A stretch of DNA of 64,000 bases from Streptomyces bluensis (GCF_014650715.1 NZ_BMVM01000023.1:1-64000), one strand, 5' to 3'. Counted from the first letter of the stretch, positions 8,077 through 17,084 are shown. Numbers and translations are program-made. Notes: generated from the letters alone by a model not told the origin.

Positions 8077-10083
8077 GTGAGCGACACCACCGATCTGATG
8101 GGCGCACGTGTCGAGGAGACCGCTGCCGCGCCCGCCACGGACGCCTCCGCGCCTGCCAGCGGTGCCGGCTCCCGGCGGCGCCGCGGTACCGGCCTTGAGG
8201 GCATGGTGCTGGCCGAGCTGCAGCAGGTCGCATCCGGCCTCGGCATCAGGGGCACCGCGCGGATGCGCAAGAGCCAGCTGATCGAGGTCATCAAGGAGGC
8301 GCAGGCGGCCGGGGGTGCCCCGGCGAAGGCCGACGCAGCCACCGAGACCAAGCCGAGGCGCCGCGCCACCTCGAAGGCGCGTACAGGCGAGAACGCTTCC
8401 GCCGAGGCCGAGGCTCCCGCCGACAAGAGGGCCGAGAAGGCCACGAAGGCCGCCACGGCCGAGGCGCCCGCCGAGCAGGCCGTGGCCCAGCAGCAGATCG
8501 AGATCCCCGGCCAGCCGCAGCCGGCGAGCGAGGACGCGCCCACCGAGCGCCGCCGCCGTCGCGCCACCGCCGAAGCCGGCAGCCCCGAGACGGTCGCTGC
8601 CGAGGCCAAGAGCGAGCCGAAGGGCGAGAGCCCGGCCCAGGCGCAGCCGCAGGGCGACGCCGGTGACCAGGGCGGCGAGGGCCGTCAGGGTCGCCGTGAC
8701 CGCCGCGAGCGCGGCCGGGACCGCGACCGGGACCGCGACCGCCGCGGCAAGGGCGACGACCAGCAGGGCGGCCAGCAGCAGCGCGGCCAGCAGCAGGGTC
8801 AGCAGGGCGGCAGCCGTCAGCAGCGGGGCGACGAGGACGGGGACGACTTCGAGGGCGGCCGCCGGGGCCGTCGCGGGCGCTACCGCGACCGCCGTGGCCG
8901 CCGTGGCCGCGACGACATCGCCGAGCCGCAGCTCGCCGAGGACGACGTCCTGATCCCGGTCGCGGGCATCCTGGACATCCTCGACAACTACGCCTTCATC
9001 CGCACCTCGGGCTACCTGCCGGGCCCGAACGACGTGTACGTCTCCCTCGCCCAGGTCCGCAAGAACGGCCTGCGCAAGGGCGACCACGTCACCGGTGCGG
9101 TCCGTCAGCCGAAGGAGGGCGAGCGCCGCGAGAAGTTCAACGCGCTGGTCCGCCTGGACTCCGTCAACGGCATGGCGCCCGAACACGGCCGTGGCCGCCC
9201 GGAGTTCAACAAGCTGACGCCGCTTTACCCGCAGGACCGCCTGCGCCTGGAGACGGACCCTGGTGTCCTGACCACCCGCATCATCGACCTCGTCTCGCCC
9301 ATCGGCAAGGGCCAGCGCGGTCTGATCGTGGCCCCGCCGAAGACCGGCAAGACCATGATCATGCAGGCGATCGCCAACGCCATCACGCACAACAACCCCG
9401 AGTGCCACCTGATGGTCGTCCTCGTCGACGAGCGTCCGGAAGAGGTCACCGACATGCAGCGGTCGGTCAAGGGCGAGGTCATCTCCTCGACCTTCGACCG
9501 CCCGGCCGAGGACCACACCACGGTCGCCGAGCTCGCCATCGAGCGCGCCAAGCGTCTGGTGGAGCTGGGCCACGACGTCGTCGTCCTGCTCGACTCGATC
9601 ACCCGTCTGGGCCGTGCGTACAACCTGGCCGCGCCCGCCTCCGGCCGCATCCTGTCCGGTGGTGTCGACTCGACCGCGCTGTACCCGCCGAAGCGCTTCT
9701 TCGGCGCGGCGCGCAACATCGAGGACGGCGGCTCGCTCACCATCCTCGCCACCGCCCTGGTGGACACCGGGTCCCGCATGGACGAGGTGATCTTCGAGGA
9801 GTTCAAGGGCACCGGCAACATGGAGCTCAAGCTCGACCGGAAGCTCGCCGACAAGCGCATCTTCCCGGCGGTGGACGTCGACGCGTCCGGTACGCGCAAG
9901 GAAGAGATCCTGCTCGGCAACGAGGAGCTCGCCGTCGTCTGGAAGCTGCGCCGGGTGCTGCACGCGCTCGACCAGCAGCAGGCGATCGAGCTGCTGCTCG
10001 ACAAGATGAAGCAGACCAAGTCGAACGTCGAGTTCCTGATGCAGATCCAGAAGACGACGCCGACGCCGGGCAACGGCGACTGA
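8077..10083 (+). CDS. rho: Transcription termination factor Rho
   Basis: A 668-aa hexameric RNA-dependent ATPase ending transcription at unstructured C-rich RNA. A Rho_N helix bundle lies at residues about 35-75 (LEGMVLAELQQVASGLGI). A low-complexity insertion of roughly 210 residues rich in Ala, Glu, Arg, Gly and Gln follows, including RDRDRDRDR and QQGGQQQRGQQQ runs. The cold-shock-type RNA-binding domain starts near 295 (ILDILDNYAFIRTSGYL), Walker A is APPKTGKT at 419-426, and VLLDSITRLGRAYN is Walker B plus Q-loop. The insertion makes it far longer than E. coli Rho (419 aa), as is usual in actinobacteria, where it is thought to add RNA binding. Start GTG 8077 has GGGAAGGA 6 nt upstream. 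Confidence 0.97.
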   Translation: MSDTTDLMGARVEETAAAPATDASAPASGAGSRRRRGTGLEGMVLAELQQVASGLGIRGTARMRKSQLIEVIKEAQAAGGAPAKADAATETKPRRRATSKARTGENASAEAEAPADKRAEKATKAATAEAPAEQAVAQQQIEIPGQPQPASEDAPTERRRRRATAEAGSPETVAAEAKSEPKGESPAQAQPQGDAGDQGGEGRQGRRDRRERGRDRDRDRDRRGKGDDQQGGQQQRGQQQGQQGGSRQQRGDEDGDDFEGGRRGRRGRYRDRRGRRGRDDIAEPQLAEDDVLIPVAGILDILDNYAFIRTSGYLPGPNDVYVSLAQVRKNGLRKGDHVTGAVRQPKEGERREKFNALVRLDSVNGMAPEHGRGRPEFNKLTPLYPQDRLRLETDPGVLTTRIIDLVSPIGKGQRGLIVAPPKTGKTMIMQAIANAITHNNPECHLMVVLVDERPEEVTDMQRSVKGEVISSTFDRPAEDHTTVAELAIERAKRLVELGHDVVVLLDSITRLGRAYNLAAPASGRILSGGVDSTALYPPKRFFGAARNIEDGGSLTILATALVDTGSRMDEVIFEEFKGTGNMELKLDRKLADKRIFPAVDVDASGTRKEEILLGNEELAVVWKLRRVLHALDQQQAIELLLDKMKQTKSNVEFLMQIQKTTPTPGNGD

Positions 10084-10091
10084 TCGCTTCG

Positions 10092-10146
10092 CGGACCGAA
10101 CGGACCGAACGGGCCGAACGGAACCGAACGGACCGAATGGACCGAA
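10092..10146 (+). repeat. 9-bp tandem repeat after rho
   Basis: Six near-identical copies of CGGACCGAA (one with an extra base, one starting with T) begin 9 bp after the rho stop and run up to its terminator hairpin. Confidence 0.85.
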
Positions 10147-10149
10147 CCA

Positions 10150-10181
10150 CTGGGGGTGCCCTCGTCGCGAGGCGCCCCCAG
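10150..10181 (+). terminator. rho terminator hairpin
   Basis: A GC-rich stem pairs CTGGGGGTGCCCTCG (10150-10164) with CGAGGCGCCCCCAG (10168-10181); it has one bulged C and one G-T pair and the loop is 3 nt. No T-run follows. The rest of the gap to the next gene (10182-10443) shows no gene; it should hold the promoter of the LCP gene. Confidence 0.75.
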
Positions 10182-10443
10182 CGGCGTTGTGCGGGAGATG
10201 TTGGCCACAAGAATCTCGATCGGTACCGGTTTACGGCCCGTACGACCAGTACGACCTGTTCGGGTGAAACCGCAGGTGGGCCCGCCCTCACCGGAACGGC
10301 CGATCACCCACTGTGCCGACGCGTCCACGCGGTGGGCACAGTTCCATGTGCAACCCTTTCTCCCGGTCTGCCGTCTGACCGGGCAGACCAGGCCCGAGCC
10401 TGACAGCAGGGGGCAATCGACCCGCAAGAGGACCGAGGAGCAC

Positions 10444-11565
10444 ATGTCCGCCGAGATCACGCCGGAACCCGGCCCCCCGGACACGACCGGCACCACGGGC
10501 CCCCGCCACCGCGGGCCGAGGGGCAGGGGGAGCAAGGCGCTCCGGGTCACCGCCTGGACCGCCGCGGGCATCCTCGTACTCGGCGGCACCGGCTTCGGTT
10601 ACCTGTACGTCAAGCTCAACGGCAACATCAAGAGCGTCGACATCAACCAGGCCCTCGGCACCGACCGGCCCCAGAACGTCGACAACGGCTCGCAGGACAT
10701 CCTCGTCCTCGGCTCCGACAGCCGCTCGGGCGGCAACGAGAAGCTGGGCGGCGGCATCGACGACGGCAGCGCCCGCTCGGACACGGCGATGATCGTGCAC
10801 GTATACGAGGGCCACCAGAAGGCCGCCGTGGTCTCGATACCCCGTGACACCCTCGTCGAGCGCCCCGAGTGCACCGACACCCACGGCACGAACCGTCCGG
10901 CCGCCCAGAACGTGATGTTCAACTCCGCGTACTCGACCGGGGGCGCGGCCTGCGCGGTGAAGACCGTCGAGTCCATGACCGGCATCCGCATGGACCACTA
11001 CGTCGAGGTCGACTTCGCCGGCTTCCAGAAGCTCATCGACGAGCTCGGCGGTGTCGAGATCACCACGACCAGGAATATTGACGACCCCAACAGCCGCCTG
11101 AGTCTGAAGGCCGGCACACACACCCTGAACGGCCGGCAGGCCCTCGGCCTCGTCCGCACCCGGCACGGCGTCGGCGACGGCTCGGACCTCGGCCGCATCC
11201 AGCTCCAGCAGGCGTTCATCAAGGCTCTCGTCAAGCAGGTCAAGGACATCGGCGTCCTGTCCAGCCCGAAGCGGCTGTACGACCTCGCCGACACCGCCAC
11301 CCGCACCGTCACCACCGACTCCGAGCTCGGCTCCGTCACGAACCTGGCGTCCTTCGCGAGCGGCCTCAAGGGCATCACCGCCTCGCAGATGACCATGGTC
11401 ACGATGCCGGTCCAGTACGACCCCGCGGACCCCAACCGTGTCCTGATGGACAAGCCCAAGGCCGACCTCGTATGGAAGGCCCTGAAGGCCGACAGGCCGA
11501 TCCCGAGGTCGGCGACAAAGGACACGGCGACGGGCGGCGCGCAGGGCGTGGTGGAGTCGTCCTGA
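10444..11565 (+). CDS. LytR-CpsA-Psr (LCP) family protein
   Basis: A 373-aa membrane-anchored protein. The N-terminal 38 residues are cytoplasmic and Pro/Gly-rich, a single membrane segment spans about 39-58 (WTAAGILVLGGTGFGYLYV), and the rest is extracellular. The LCP domain shows DILVLGSDSR, SARSDTAMIVHV, VVSIPRDTLV with the conserved Arg and Asp, and LVRTRHGVGDGSDLGRIQLQQAFI. LCP enzymes move glycopolymers such as teichoic acids from a lipid carrier to peptidoglycan. ATG 10444 follows CGAGGAG. It is probably monocistronic. The WecA-like initiator at 17130 may belong to the same pathway, but nothing here specifies the polymer. Confidence 0.92.
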   Translation: MSAEITPEPGPPDTTGTTGPRHRGPRGRGSKALRVTAWTAAGILVLGGTGFGYLYVKLNGNIKSVDINQALGTDRPQNVDNGSQDILVLGSDSRSGGNEKLGGGIDDGSARSDTAMIVHVYEGHQKAAVVSIPRDTLVERPECTDTHGTNRPAAQNVMFNSAYSTGGAACAVKTVESMTGIRMDHYVEVDFAGFQKLIDELGGVEITTTRNIDDPNSRLSLKAGTHTLNGRQALGLVRTRHGVGDGSDLGRIQLQQAFIKALVKQVKDIGVLSSPKRLYDLADTATRTVTTDSELGSVTNLASFASGLKGITASQMTMVTMPVQYDPADPNRVLMDKPKADLVWKALKADRPIPRSATKDTATGGAQGVVESS

Positions 11566-11605
11566 GGGGCGCCTGGTCTTGTGTGGGGGACACCCAGGTT
11601 CAGGT

Positions 11606-11687
11606 CTTTTGAGGGGCGCGGGGCTGTGTCGATGTGCGGCTCCGCCGCGTGGGCGCGACAAGCCACAAACAACCCGCACACGCCCAC
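11606..11687 (+). repeat. Dispersed Streptomyces intergenic repeat, variant
   Basis: This begins CTTTTGAGGGGCGCGGGG and ends with ACAAGCCAC...CGCCCAC. It shares its 5' and 3' portions with the copies at 42660-42730 and 59694-59764 (the latter inverted), but carries an internal block (TGCGGCTCCGCCGCG, itself palindromic) that the others lack. It lies between the LCP gene and rpmE, with no coding potential. Confidence 0.65.
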
Positions 11688-11862
11688 GGTGACAACGTGG
11701 CACCCCCTGAGGCGCCCCATCCCAGCCGCAAGGGAATACACGGCGGCAACCCCCGGTTTGGGCGTATGGACCCAGTCCTGGCAGACTGGACCGTCGGCTC
11801 CGGTTCACGCCCCCGCACCCCGCGGCAGCGACCCGGCGCCCTCCCGAAACTAGGAGACACCC

Positions 11863-12084
11863 TTGAAGCGCGACATCCACCCCGAGTACGTCGAGACGCA
11901 GGTCAGCTGCACCTGTGGCGCGTCGTTCACCACCCGTAGCACCATCCCCACCGGCGCGATCCGTGCGGACGTCTGCTCCGAGTGCCACCCGTTCTACACG
12001 GGCAAGCAGAAGATCCTCGACACCGGTGGCCGCGTGGCCCGCTTCGAGGCCCGCTTCGGCAAGGCTGCCGCTGCCAAGAAGTAG
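11863..12084 (+). CDS. rpmE: 50S ribosomal protein L31 (zinc-binding form)
   Basis: A 73-aa large-subunit ribosomal protein. It keeps the zinc-ribbon cysteines, CTC near residues 16-18 and CSEC near 37-40, so it is the zinc-containing C+ form that zinc-starved Streptomyces replace with a C- paralogue. The start is TTG 11863 (TTG AAG CGC GAC), with AGGAG 6 nt upstream; no ATG or GTG start fits. A strong terminator follows at once, so it is transcribed mostly alone or ahead of low readthrough to prfA. Confidence 0.97.
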   Translation: MKRDIHPEYVETQVSCTCGASFTTRSTIPTGAIRADVCSECHPFYTGKQKILDTGGRVARFEARFGKAAAAKK

Positions 12085-12094
12085 CGACCTCACA

Positions 12095-12140
12095 GCGCCG
12101 GTCCTTGGTGCCCCTTCGGGGGCTCCGGGACCGGCGTTTT
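12095..12140 (+). terminator. rpmE terminator
   Basis: CGCCGGTCC (12096-12104) pairs with GGACCGGCG (12128-12136), followed directly by TTTT. A second small stem (GCCCC-TTC-GGGGC) sits in the loop. It lies 11 bp after the rpmE stop. Confidence 0.9.
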
Positions 12141-12223
12141 GCGGTAGCAGCAGCCCCACTTATTCGTCGTACGCACGTCCCCGGGCTCAAGATGGGAGCG
12201 GGGGACAGTTCAGGGAGCCGGAG

Positions 12224-13297
12224 ATGTTCGAGGCGGTCGAGGAACTGGTCGGCGAGCACGCCGACCTGGAGAAGAAGCTCGCCGATCCGTCGGTCCACGC
12301 GGACCAGGCGGCCGCGCGCAAGCTGAACAAGCGTTACGCCGAGCTGAGCCCGATCATCGCCACGTACCGCTTCTGGAAGTCGACCAACGACGACATCGAC
12401 ACGGCGCGCGAACTCGCCGCCGACGACCCGGACTTCGCCTCCGAGGTCAAGGAGCTGGAGAAGCTGCGCGAGGAGCTGACGGACAAGCTGCGCTTCCTGC
12501 TGATCCCGCGCGACCCCAGCGACGACAAGGACGTCATCCTGGAGATCAAGGCGGGCGCGGGCGGCGACGAGTCCGCCCTGTTCGCCGGTGACCTGCTGCG
12601 CATGTACCTGCGGTACGCCGAACGCGCCGGATGGAAGACCGAGATCATCGACGCCACCGAGTCCGAACTCGGCGGCTACAAGGACGTCCAGGTCGCCGTG
12701 AAGACCAAGGGCGGCCAGGCCCCCGAGCCCGGACAGGGCGTGTGGGCGCGGCTGAAGTACGAGGGCGGGGTGCACCGTGTGCAGCGGGTGCCCGCCACCG
12801 AGTCCCAGGGCCGTATCCACACCTCCGCGGCCGGTGTGCTGGTCACGCCCGAGGCGGAGGAGATCGACGTCGAGATCAACCCGAACGACCTTCGCATCGA
12901 CGTCTACCGGTCCTCCGGCCCCGGCGGACAGTCCGTCAACACCACCGACTCCGCGGTGCGCATCACGCACCTGCCCACCGGAGTCGTCGCCTCCTGCCAG
13001 AACGAGAAGAGCCAGTTGCAGAACAAGGAGCAGGCGATGCGTATCCTGCGCTCCAGGCTGCTCGCGGCGGCCCAGGAGGAGGCGGAGAAGGAGGCCGCCG
13101 ACGCCCGCCGCAGCCAGGTCCGTACCGTCGACCGCTCCGAGAAGATCCGCACGTACAACTTCCCGGAGAACCGCATCTCGGACCACCGCGTCGGCTTCAA
13201 GGCGTACAACCTGGACCAGGTCCTGGACGGCGACCTGGACGCGGTGATCCAGGCGTGCGTGGACGCGGACTCGGCCGCGAAGCTGGCAGCGGCGTAA
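12224..13297 (+). CDS. prfA: Peptide chain release factor 1
   Basis: A 357-aa class I release factor hydrolysing peptidyl-tRNA at UAG and UAA codons. It has the Gly-Gly-Gln motif at 234-236 in SSGPGGQSVN, which PrmC methylates, and a PAT tripeptide (VPATESQGRIHTS) in the position of the RF1 codon-recognition PxT motif. N-terminal helices are typical (KKLADPSV, LNKRYAEL). ATG 12224 is preceded by GGGAGCCGGAG. prmC follows after 42 nt in the same direction, so the factor and its modifying enzyme are linked. Confidence 0.97.
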   Translation: MFEAVEELVGEHADLEKKLADPSVHADQAAARKLNKRYAELSPIIATYRFWKSTNDDIDTARELAADDPDFASEVKELEKLREELTDKLRFLLIPRDPSDDKDVILEIKAGAGGDESALFAGDLLRMYLRYAERAGWKTEIIDATESELGGYKDVQVAVKTKGGQAPEPGQGVWARLKYEGGVHRVQRVPATESQGRIHTSAAGVLVTPEAEEIDVEINPNDLRIDVYRSSGPGGQSVNTTDSAVRITHLPTGVVASCQNEKSQLQNKEQAMRILRSRLLAAAQEEAEKEAADARRSQVRTVDRSEKIRTYNFPENRISDHRVGFKAYNLDQVLDGDLDAVIQACVDADSAAKLAAA

Positions 13298-13339
13298 GGA
13301 CCCCTTGAGGCACGTACGAGGACCAGACGGAGGACTTGC

Positions 13340-14185
13340 GTGAACCTGCTGCTCGCAGAGGTGGCCCAGGCCACCCAGCGGCTGGCCGATGCCGGCGTGC
13401 CCTCGCCGCGCAACGACGCGGAGGAACTCGCCGCGTTCGTGCACGGCGTGAAGCGGGGCGCGTTGCACTCCGTGAAGGACTCGGACTTCGACGCCCGGTA
13501 CTGGGAGGTCATCGCGCGCCGTGAGCAGCGGGAGCCCTTGCAGCACATCACCGGGCGGGCCTTCTTCCGGTACCTGGAACTCCAGGTCGGGCCGGGCGTG
13601 TTCGTGCCCCGCCCCGAGACCGAGTCCGTGGTCGGCTGGGCGATAGACGCCGTACGGGCCATGGACGTCGTCGAGCCGTGCATCGTCGACCTGTGCACCG
13701 GCTCCGGCGCCATCGCGCTCGCGCTCGCGCAGGAGGTGCCGCGTTCCCGGGTGCACGCCGTGGAGCTGTCCGAGGACGCCCTGGTGTGGACCCGCAAGAA
13801 CATGACCGGATCGAGGGTCGACCTGCGTCAGGGAAACGCCCTGGACGCCTTCCGCGACCTCGACGGCCAGGTCGACCTGGTCATCTCCAATCCTCCGTAC
13901 ATCCCGCTGACGGAATGGGAGTACGTCGCTCCCGAGGCGCGGGACTACGATCCCCAGCTCGCCCTGTTCTCCGGTGAGGACGGCCTGGATCTGATTCGGG
14001 GCATCGAGCGCACCGCGCACCGCCTGCTGCGGCCCGGCGGTGTCGTCGTGGTCGAGCACGCGGACACCCAGGGCGGCCAGGTGCCGTGGATCTTCACCGA
14101 GGAGCGGGGCTGGGCCGACGCGGCCGACCACCCCGACCTCAACAACCGGCCGCGTTTCGCGACCGCACGCAAGGCGCTGCCGTGA
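13340..14185 (+). CDS. prmC: Release factor glutamine methyltransferase
   Basis: A 281-aa SAM-dependent methyltransferase modifying the Gln of the GGQ motif of release factors. It has the N-terminal helical PrmC domain, FVPRPETE, the SAM loop VDLCTGSGAIALALA, and the catalytic NPPY at 184-187 in VISNPPYIPL. GTG 13340 has CGGAGGA 6 nt upstream. It lies directly behind prfA and 50 bp before the Sua5-type gene, suggesting a translation-quality operon. Confidence 0.96.
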   Translation: MNLLLAEVAQATQRLADAGVPSPRNDAEELAAFVHGVKRGALHSVKDSDFDARYWEVIARREQREPLQHITGRAFFRYLELQVGPGVFVPRPETESVVGWAIDAVRAMDVVEPCIVDLCTGSGAIALALAQEVPRSRVHAVELSEDALVWTRKNMTGSRVDLRQGNALDAFRDLDGQVDLVISNPPYIPLTEWEYVAPEARDYDPQLALFSGEDGLDLIRGIERTAHRLLRPGGVVVVEHADTQGGQVPWIFTEERGWADAADHPDLNNRPRFATARKALP

Positions 14186-14235
14186 GCACGCCACCGACTT
14201 CAGTCCAGCAGTATGTGTACGAGGAGGCTCGCTAG

Positions 14236-14883
14236 ATGGCACGGCGATACGACACCAACGACGCGACCGACCGCGCGACGGGTCTGCGCGAGGCCGCCTC
14301 CGCAGTCCGCCGTGGCGAGCTGGTGGTCCTCCCCACCGACACCGTGTACGGCGTGGGCGCCGACGCGTTCTCCTCGGAGGCCGTGGCCGATCTGCTGGAG
14401 GCCAAGGGGCGCGGCCGCAACATGCCCACCCCCGTCCTCATCGGCTCCCCGAACACGCTGCACGGCCTCGTCACGGACTTCTCCGAGATGGCCTGGGAGC
14501 TCGTCGACGCCTTCTGGCCGGGCGCGCTCACGCTGGTCGCCAAGCACCAGCCCTCCCTCCAGTGGGACCTCGGGGACACCCGGGGCACGGTCGCCGTGCG
14601 CATGCCCCTGCACCCGGTCGCGATCGAGCTGCTGACGGAGACCGGCCCGATGGCGGTGTCCTCGGCGAACCTGACCGGACATCCCGCGCCGGAGGACTGC
14701 GACGCCGCGCAGGAGATGCTCGGCGACTCCATCTCCGTCTATCTGGACGGCGGCCCGACCCCGGGCAACGTGCCGTCCTCGATCGTCGACGTCACGGGCA
14801 AGGTGCCGGTGCTGCTGCGTGCGGGCGCCCTGTCGGCGGACGAGCTGCGCAAGGTCGTACCCGACCTTGAGGTGGCGAATTGA
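14236..14883 (+). CDS. Threonylcarbamoyl-AMP synthase (Sua5/YrdC/YwlC)
   Basis: A 215-aa YrdC-domain protein expected to make threonylcarbamoyl-AMP from threonine, bicarbonate and ATP for t6A37 in ANN-decoding tRNAs. Signatures are GELVVLPTDTVYGVGADAF, a KGRGRNMPTPVLI loop with the conserved Lys/Arg, FWPGALTLV, and SSANLTGHPAP. It lacks the extra C-terminal Sua5 domain, so it is the short YrdC type. ATG 14236 has GAGGAGG 8 nt upstream. The stop TGA overlaps the TTG start of the next gene by four bases (TTGA), implying translational coupling. Confidence 0.94.
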   Translation: MARRYDTNDATDRATGLREAASAVRRGELVVLPTDTVYGVGADAFSSEAVADLLEAKGRGRNMPTPVLIGSPNTLHGLVTDFSEMAWELVDAFWPGALTLVAKHQPSLQWDLGDTRGTVAVRMPLHPVAIELLTETGPMAVSSANLTGHPAPEDCDAAQEMLGDSISVYLDGGPTPGNVPSSIVDVTGKVPVLLRAGALSADELRKVVPDLEVAN

Positions 14884-15560
14884 CGGCCCCTGACACGGGG
14901 CGTGGCATAGGGAACGGGGAACGTGCGGCGGAGATCACGACGACATTCGTCGGGCTCCCGCGTGACCGCTTCCGCATCCTCCACGTCAGCACCGGCAACG
15001 TGTGCCGCTCGCCCATCACCGAGCGGCTGACCCGGCATTACGTGAGCCAGCGGCTCGGCGTCCTGGGCGGCGCGCTGATCGTCGAGAGTGCCGGCACCTG
15101 GGGTCACGAGGGCGCGCCCATGGAGGCCAACGCCGAGGCGGTCCTCGCGGATTTCGGCGCGGACGCCACCGGCTTCGTGGGCCGCGAACTCCTGGACGAG
15201 CACGTCATCCGCGCCGACCTGGTCCTCACCGCGACCCGGGACCACCGCGCCCAGGTCATCTCCATGGGCCACTCGGCGGGCCTGCGCACCTTCACCCTGA
15301 AGGAGTTCACCCGCCTCGTCCGCGCGATAGACCCCGCCACGCTGCCCCCGCTGGAGGACGGCCTGGTCGCGCGTGCGCGGGCGCTGGTGCGGGCCGGGGC
15401 GGCGCTGCGCGGCTGGCTCCTCGCGCCGACTGCGGAGGCGGACGAGGTGTACGACCCGTACGGGGCGCCGCTGCCGTTCTTCCGCTCGGTGGGGGACGAG
15501 ATACACCAGGCGCTCGATCCGGTGGTGACGGCGCTGACGGGGGTCCCCGCGCGGACCTGA
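14880..15560 (+). CDS. Low-molecular-weight phosphatase homologue lacking its catalytic Cys
   Basis: A 226-aa protein of the LMW protein-tyrosine-phosphatase/arsenate-reductase fold with N-terminal (about 30) and internal extensions. The phosphate loop reads HVSTGNVCRSP. The family motif is C-x5-R, and the first position is Ser37 (codon AGC 14988-14990) in place of the nucleophilic Cys. The second Cys42 and the Arg43-Ser44 remain. A DPYG segment with Asp192 matches the general-acid position. It is therefore probably not an ordinary phosphatase; it could bind phospho-ligands. The start is TTG 14880, overlapping the preceding gene. It is coupled to the YrdC gene, and the SHMT-like gene follows 144 bp later. 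Confidence 0.85.
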   Translation: MTAPDTGRGIGNGERAAEITTTFVGLPRDRFRILHVSTGNVCRSPITERLTRHYVSQRLGVLGGALIVESAGTWGHEGAPMEANAEAVLADFGADATGFVGRELLDEHVIRADLVLTATRDHRAQVISMGHSAGLRTFTLKEFTRLVRAIDPATLPPLEDGLVARARALVRAGAALRGWLLAPTAEADEVYDPYGAPLPFFRSVGDEIHQALDPVVTALTGVPART

Positions 15561-15704
15561 GGCCGCCGTCCGCGGAGGTACCGGGGTGTACCGGGTTGGA
15601 CGCGACACCGGGCGCCCCAGGGTGCACAGCTCTACATTGGTTCTCAGCGGGCCTGCCGAAGGCCGGTGCGCTACCCAGTGGAGCGCTGACGCCCGGAGTC
15701 CACC

Positions 15705-16943
15705 ATGTCGGTCATACCCACGCTCGAAGCGGACGTCCTGCGCCGGCAGGACCCGGAACTCGCCGAGGTCCTGCTCGGCGAGCTGACCCGGCAGTCGACG
15801 ACACTGCAACTCATCGCCGCCGAGAACTTCACCTCGCCGGCCGTGCTCGCGGCCCTCGGGTCGCCGCTCGCCAACAAGTACGCGGAGGGCTATCCCGGGG
15901 CGCGCTATCACGGCGGATGCGAGATCGTCGACGTGGCCGAGCGGATCGCCGTCGAGCGCGCGAAGGCGCTGTTCGGTGCCGAGCACGCCAATGTGCAGTC
16001 GCACTCGGGATCGTCGGCCGTCCTCGCCGCGTACGCCGCGCTGCTGAGGCCCGGGGACACCGTTCTCGCCATGGGGCTGCCCTTCGGGGGGCATCTGACG
16101 CACGGGTCGCCCGCCAACTTCTCCGGGCGCTGGTTCGACTTCGTCGGGTACGGCGTCGAGGCCGAGTCGGGGCTCATCGACCACGACCAGGTGCGCACCC
16201 TGGCCCGTACCCACCGGCCCAAGGCCATCGTGTGCGGGTCCATCTCCTATCCGCGTCACATGGACTACGCCTTCTTCCGCGAGGTCGCCGACGAGACCGG
16301 CGCCTTTCTCATCGCCGACGCCGCCCACCCCATGGGGCTCGTCGCCGGGGGAGCGGCACCCTCCCCGGTGCCGTACGCAGACATCGTCTGCGCCACCACG
16401 CACAAGGTGCTGCGCGGCCCCCGCGGCGGCATGATCCTTTGCGGGGGCGATCTCGCGGAGCGCGTCGACCGGGCGGTGTTCCCGTTCACACAGGGCGGCG
16501 CCCAGATGCACACCATCGCCGCCAAGGCCGTCGCGTTCGGTGAGGCGGCGACACCGGCTTTCGCGGCGTACGCCCATCAGGTCGTCGCCAACGCCAGGGC
16601 GCTCGCCCGGGGACTGGCCGACGCGGGGCTCGTCGTCACCACCGGCGGCACCGACACCCACATGGTGATCGTCGACCCCGGGCCGCTCGGCGTCGACGGC
16701 CGCACCGCGCGAGGGCGGCTGGCCGCGGCCGGTATGGTCCTCGACACCTGTGCGCTGCCTCACGGTGACGCCCGTGGTCTGCGGCTCGGCACGGCGGCGC
16801 TGACCACGCAGGGCATGGGCGAGGCGGAGATGGCCCGGATCGCCGTCCTGGTCGCGGCGGTGCTGCGCGAGGAGGTCGAAGGAAGGCAGGCGCGTGAAGA
16901 AGTACGGGAGCTGACCGGGAGATTTCCGCCGTACCCGGAGTGA
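15705..16943 (+). CDS. glyA: Serine hydroxymethyltransferase family protein
   Basis: A 412-aa fold-type I PLP enzyme of the SHMT family; canonical members interconvert serine and glycine with tetrahydrofolate. The PLP Lys234 lies in ATTHKVLRGPRGG, DAAHPMGL carries the PLP-binding Asp and His, and NKYAEGYPGARYHGGCE and GGHLTHG are recognisable. Residue 69 is His where E. coli GlyA has Tyr65 in RYYGG, a catalytic-site residue, and the loop SHSGSSAV differs from the usual SGSQAN. It may be a specialised paralogue (threonine aldolase or transaldolase-like activity possible), so the glyA label is tentative. ATG 15705 has CCGGAG upstream. Confidence 0.8.
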   Translation: MSVIPTLEADVLRRQDPELAEVLLGELTRQSTTLQLIAAENFTSPAVLAALGSPLANKYAEGYPGARYHGGCEIVDVAERIAVERAKALFGAEHANVQSHSGSSAVLAAYAALLRPGDTVLAMGLPFGGHLTHGSPANFSGRWFDFVGYGVEAESGLIDHDQVRTLARTHRPKAIVCGSISYPRHMDYAFFREVADETGAFLIADAAHPMGLVAGGAAPSPVPYADIVCATTHKVLRGPRGGMILCGGDLAERVDRAVFPFTQGGAQMHTIAAKAVAFGEAATPAFAAYAHQVVANARALARGLADAGLVVTTGGTDTHMVIVDPGPLGVDGRTARGRLAAAGMVLDTCALPHGDARGLRLGTAALTTQGMGEAEMARIAVLVAAVLREEVEGRQAREEVRELTGRFPPYPE

Positions 16944-17084
16944 GAAAGCGCACGAGAGGGGCTGATATGTCCAGGAACGTCCCCCTCGTATACCGGCCGA
17001 GGTGGGGTAGGCGCACCACCATGCACAGCCACACGTGCAACCATCGTCGCTACCCGGAAGTCCCCAACCATATGCGCGCGTCGC

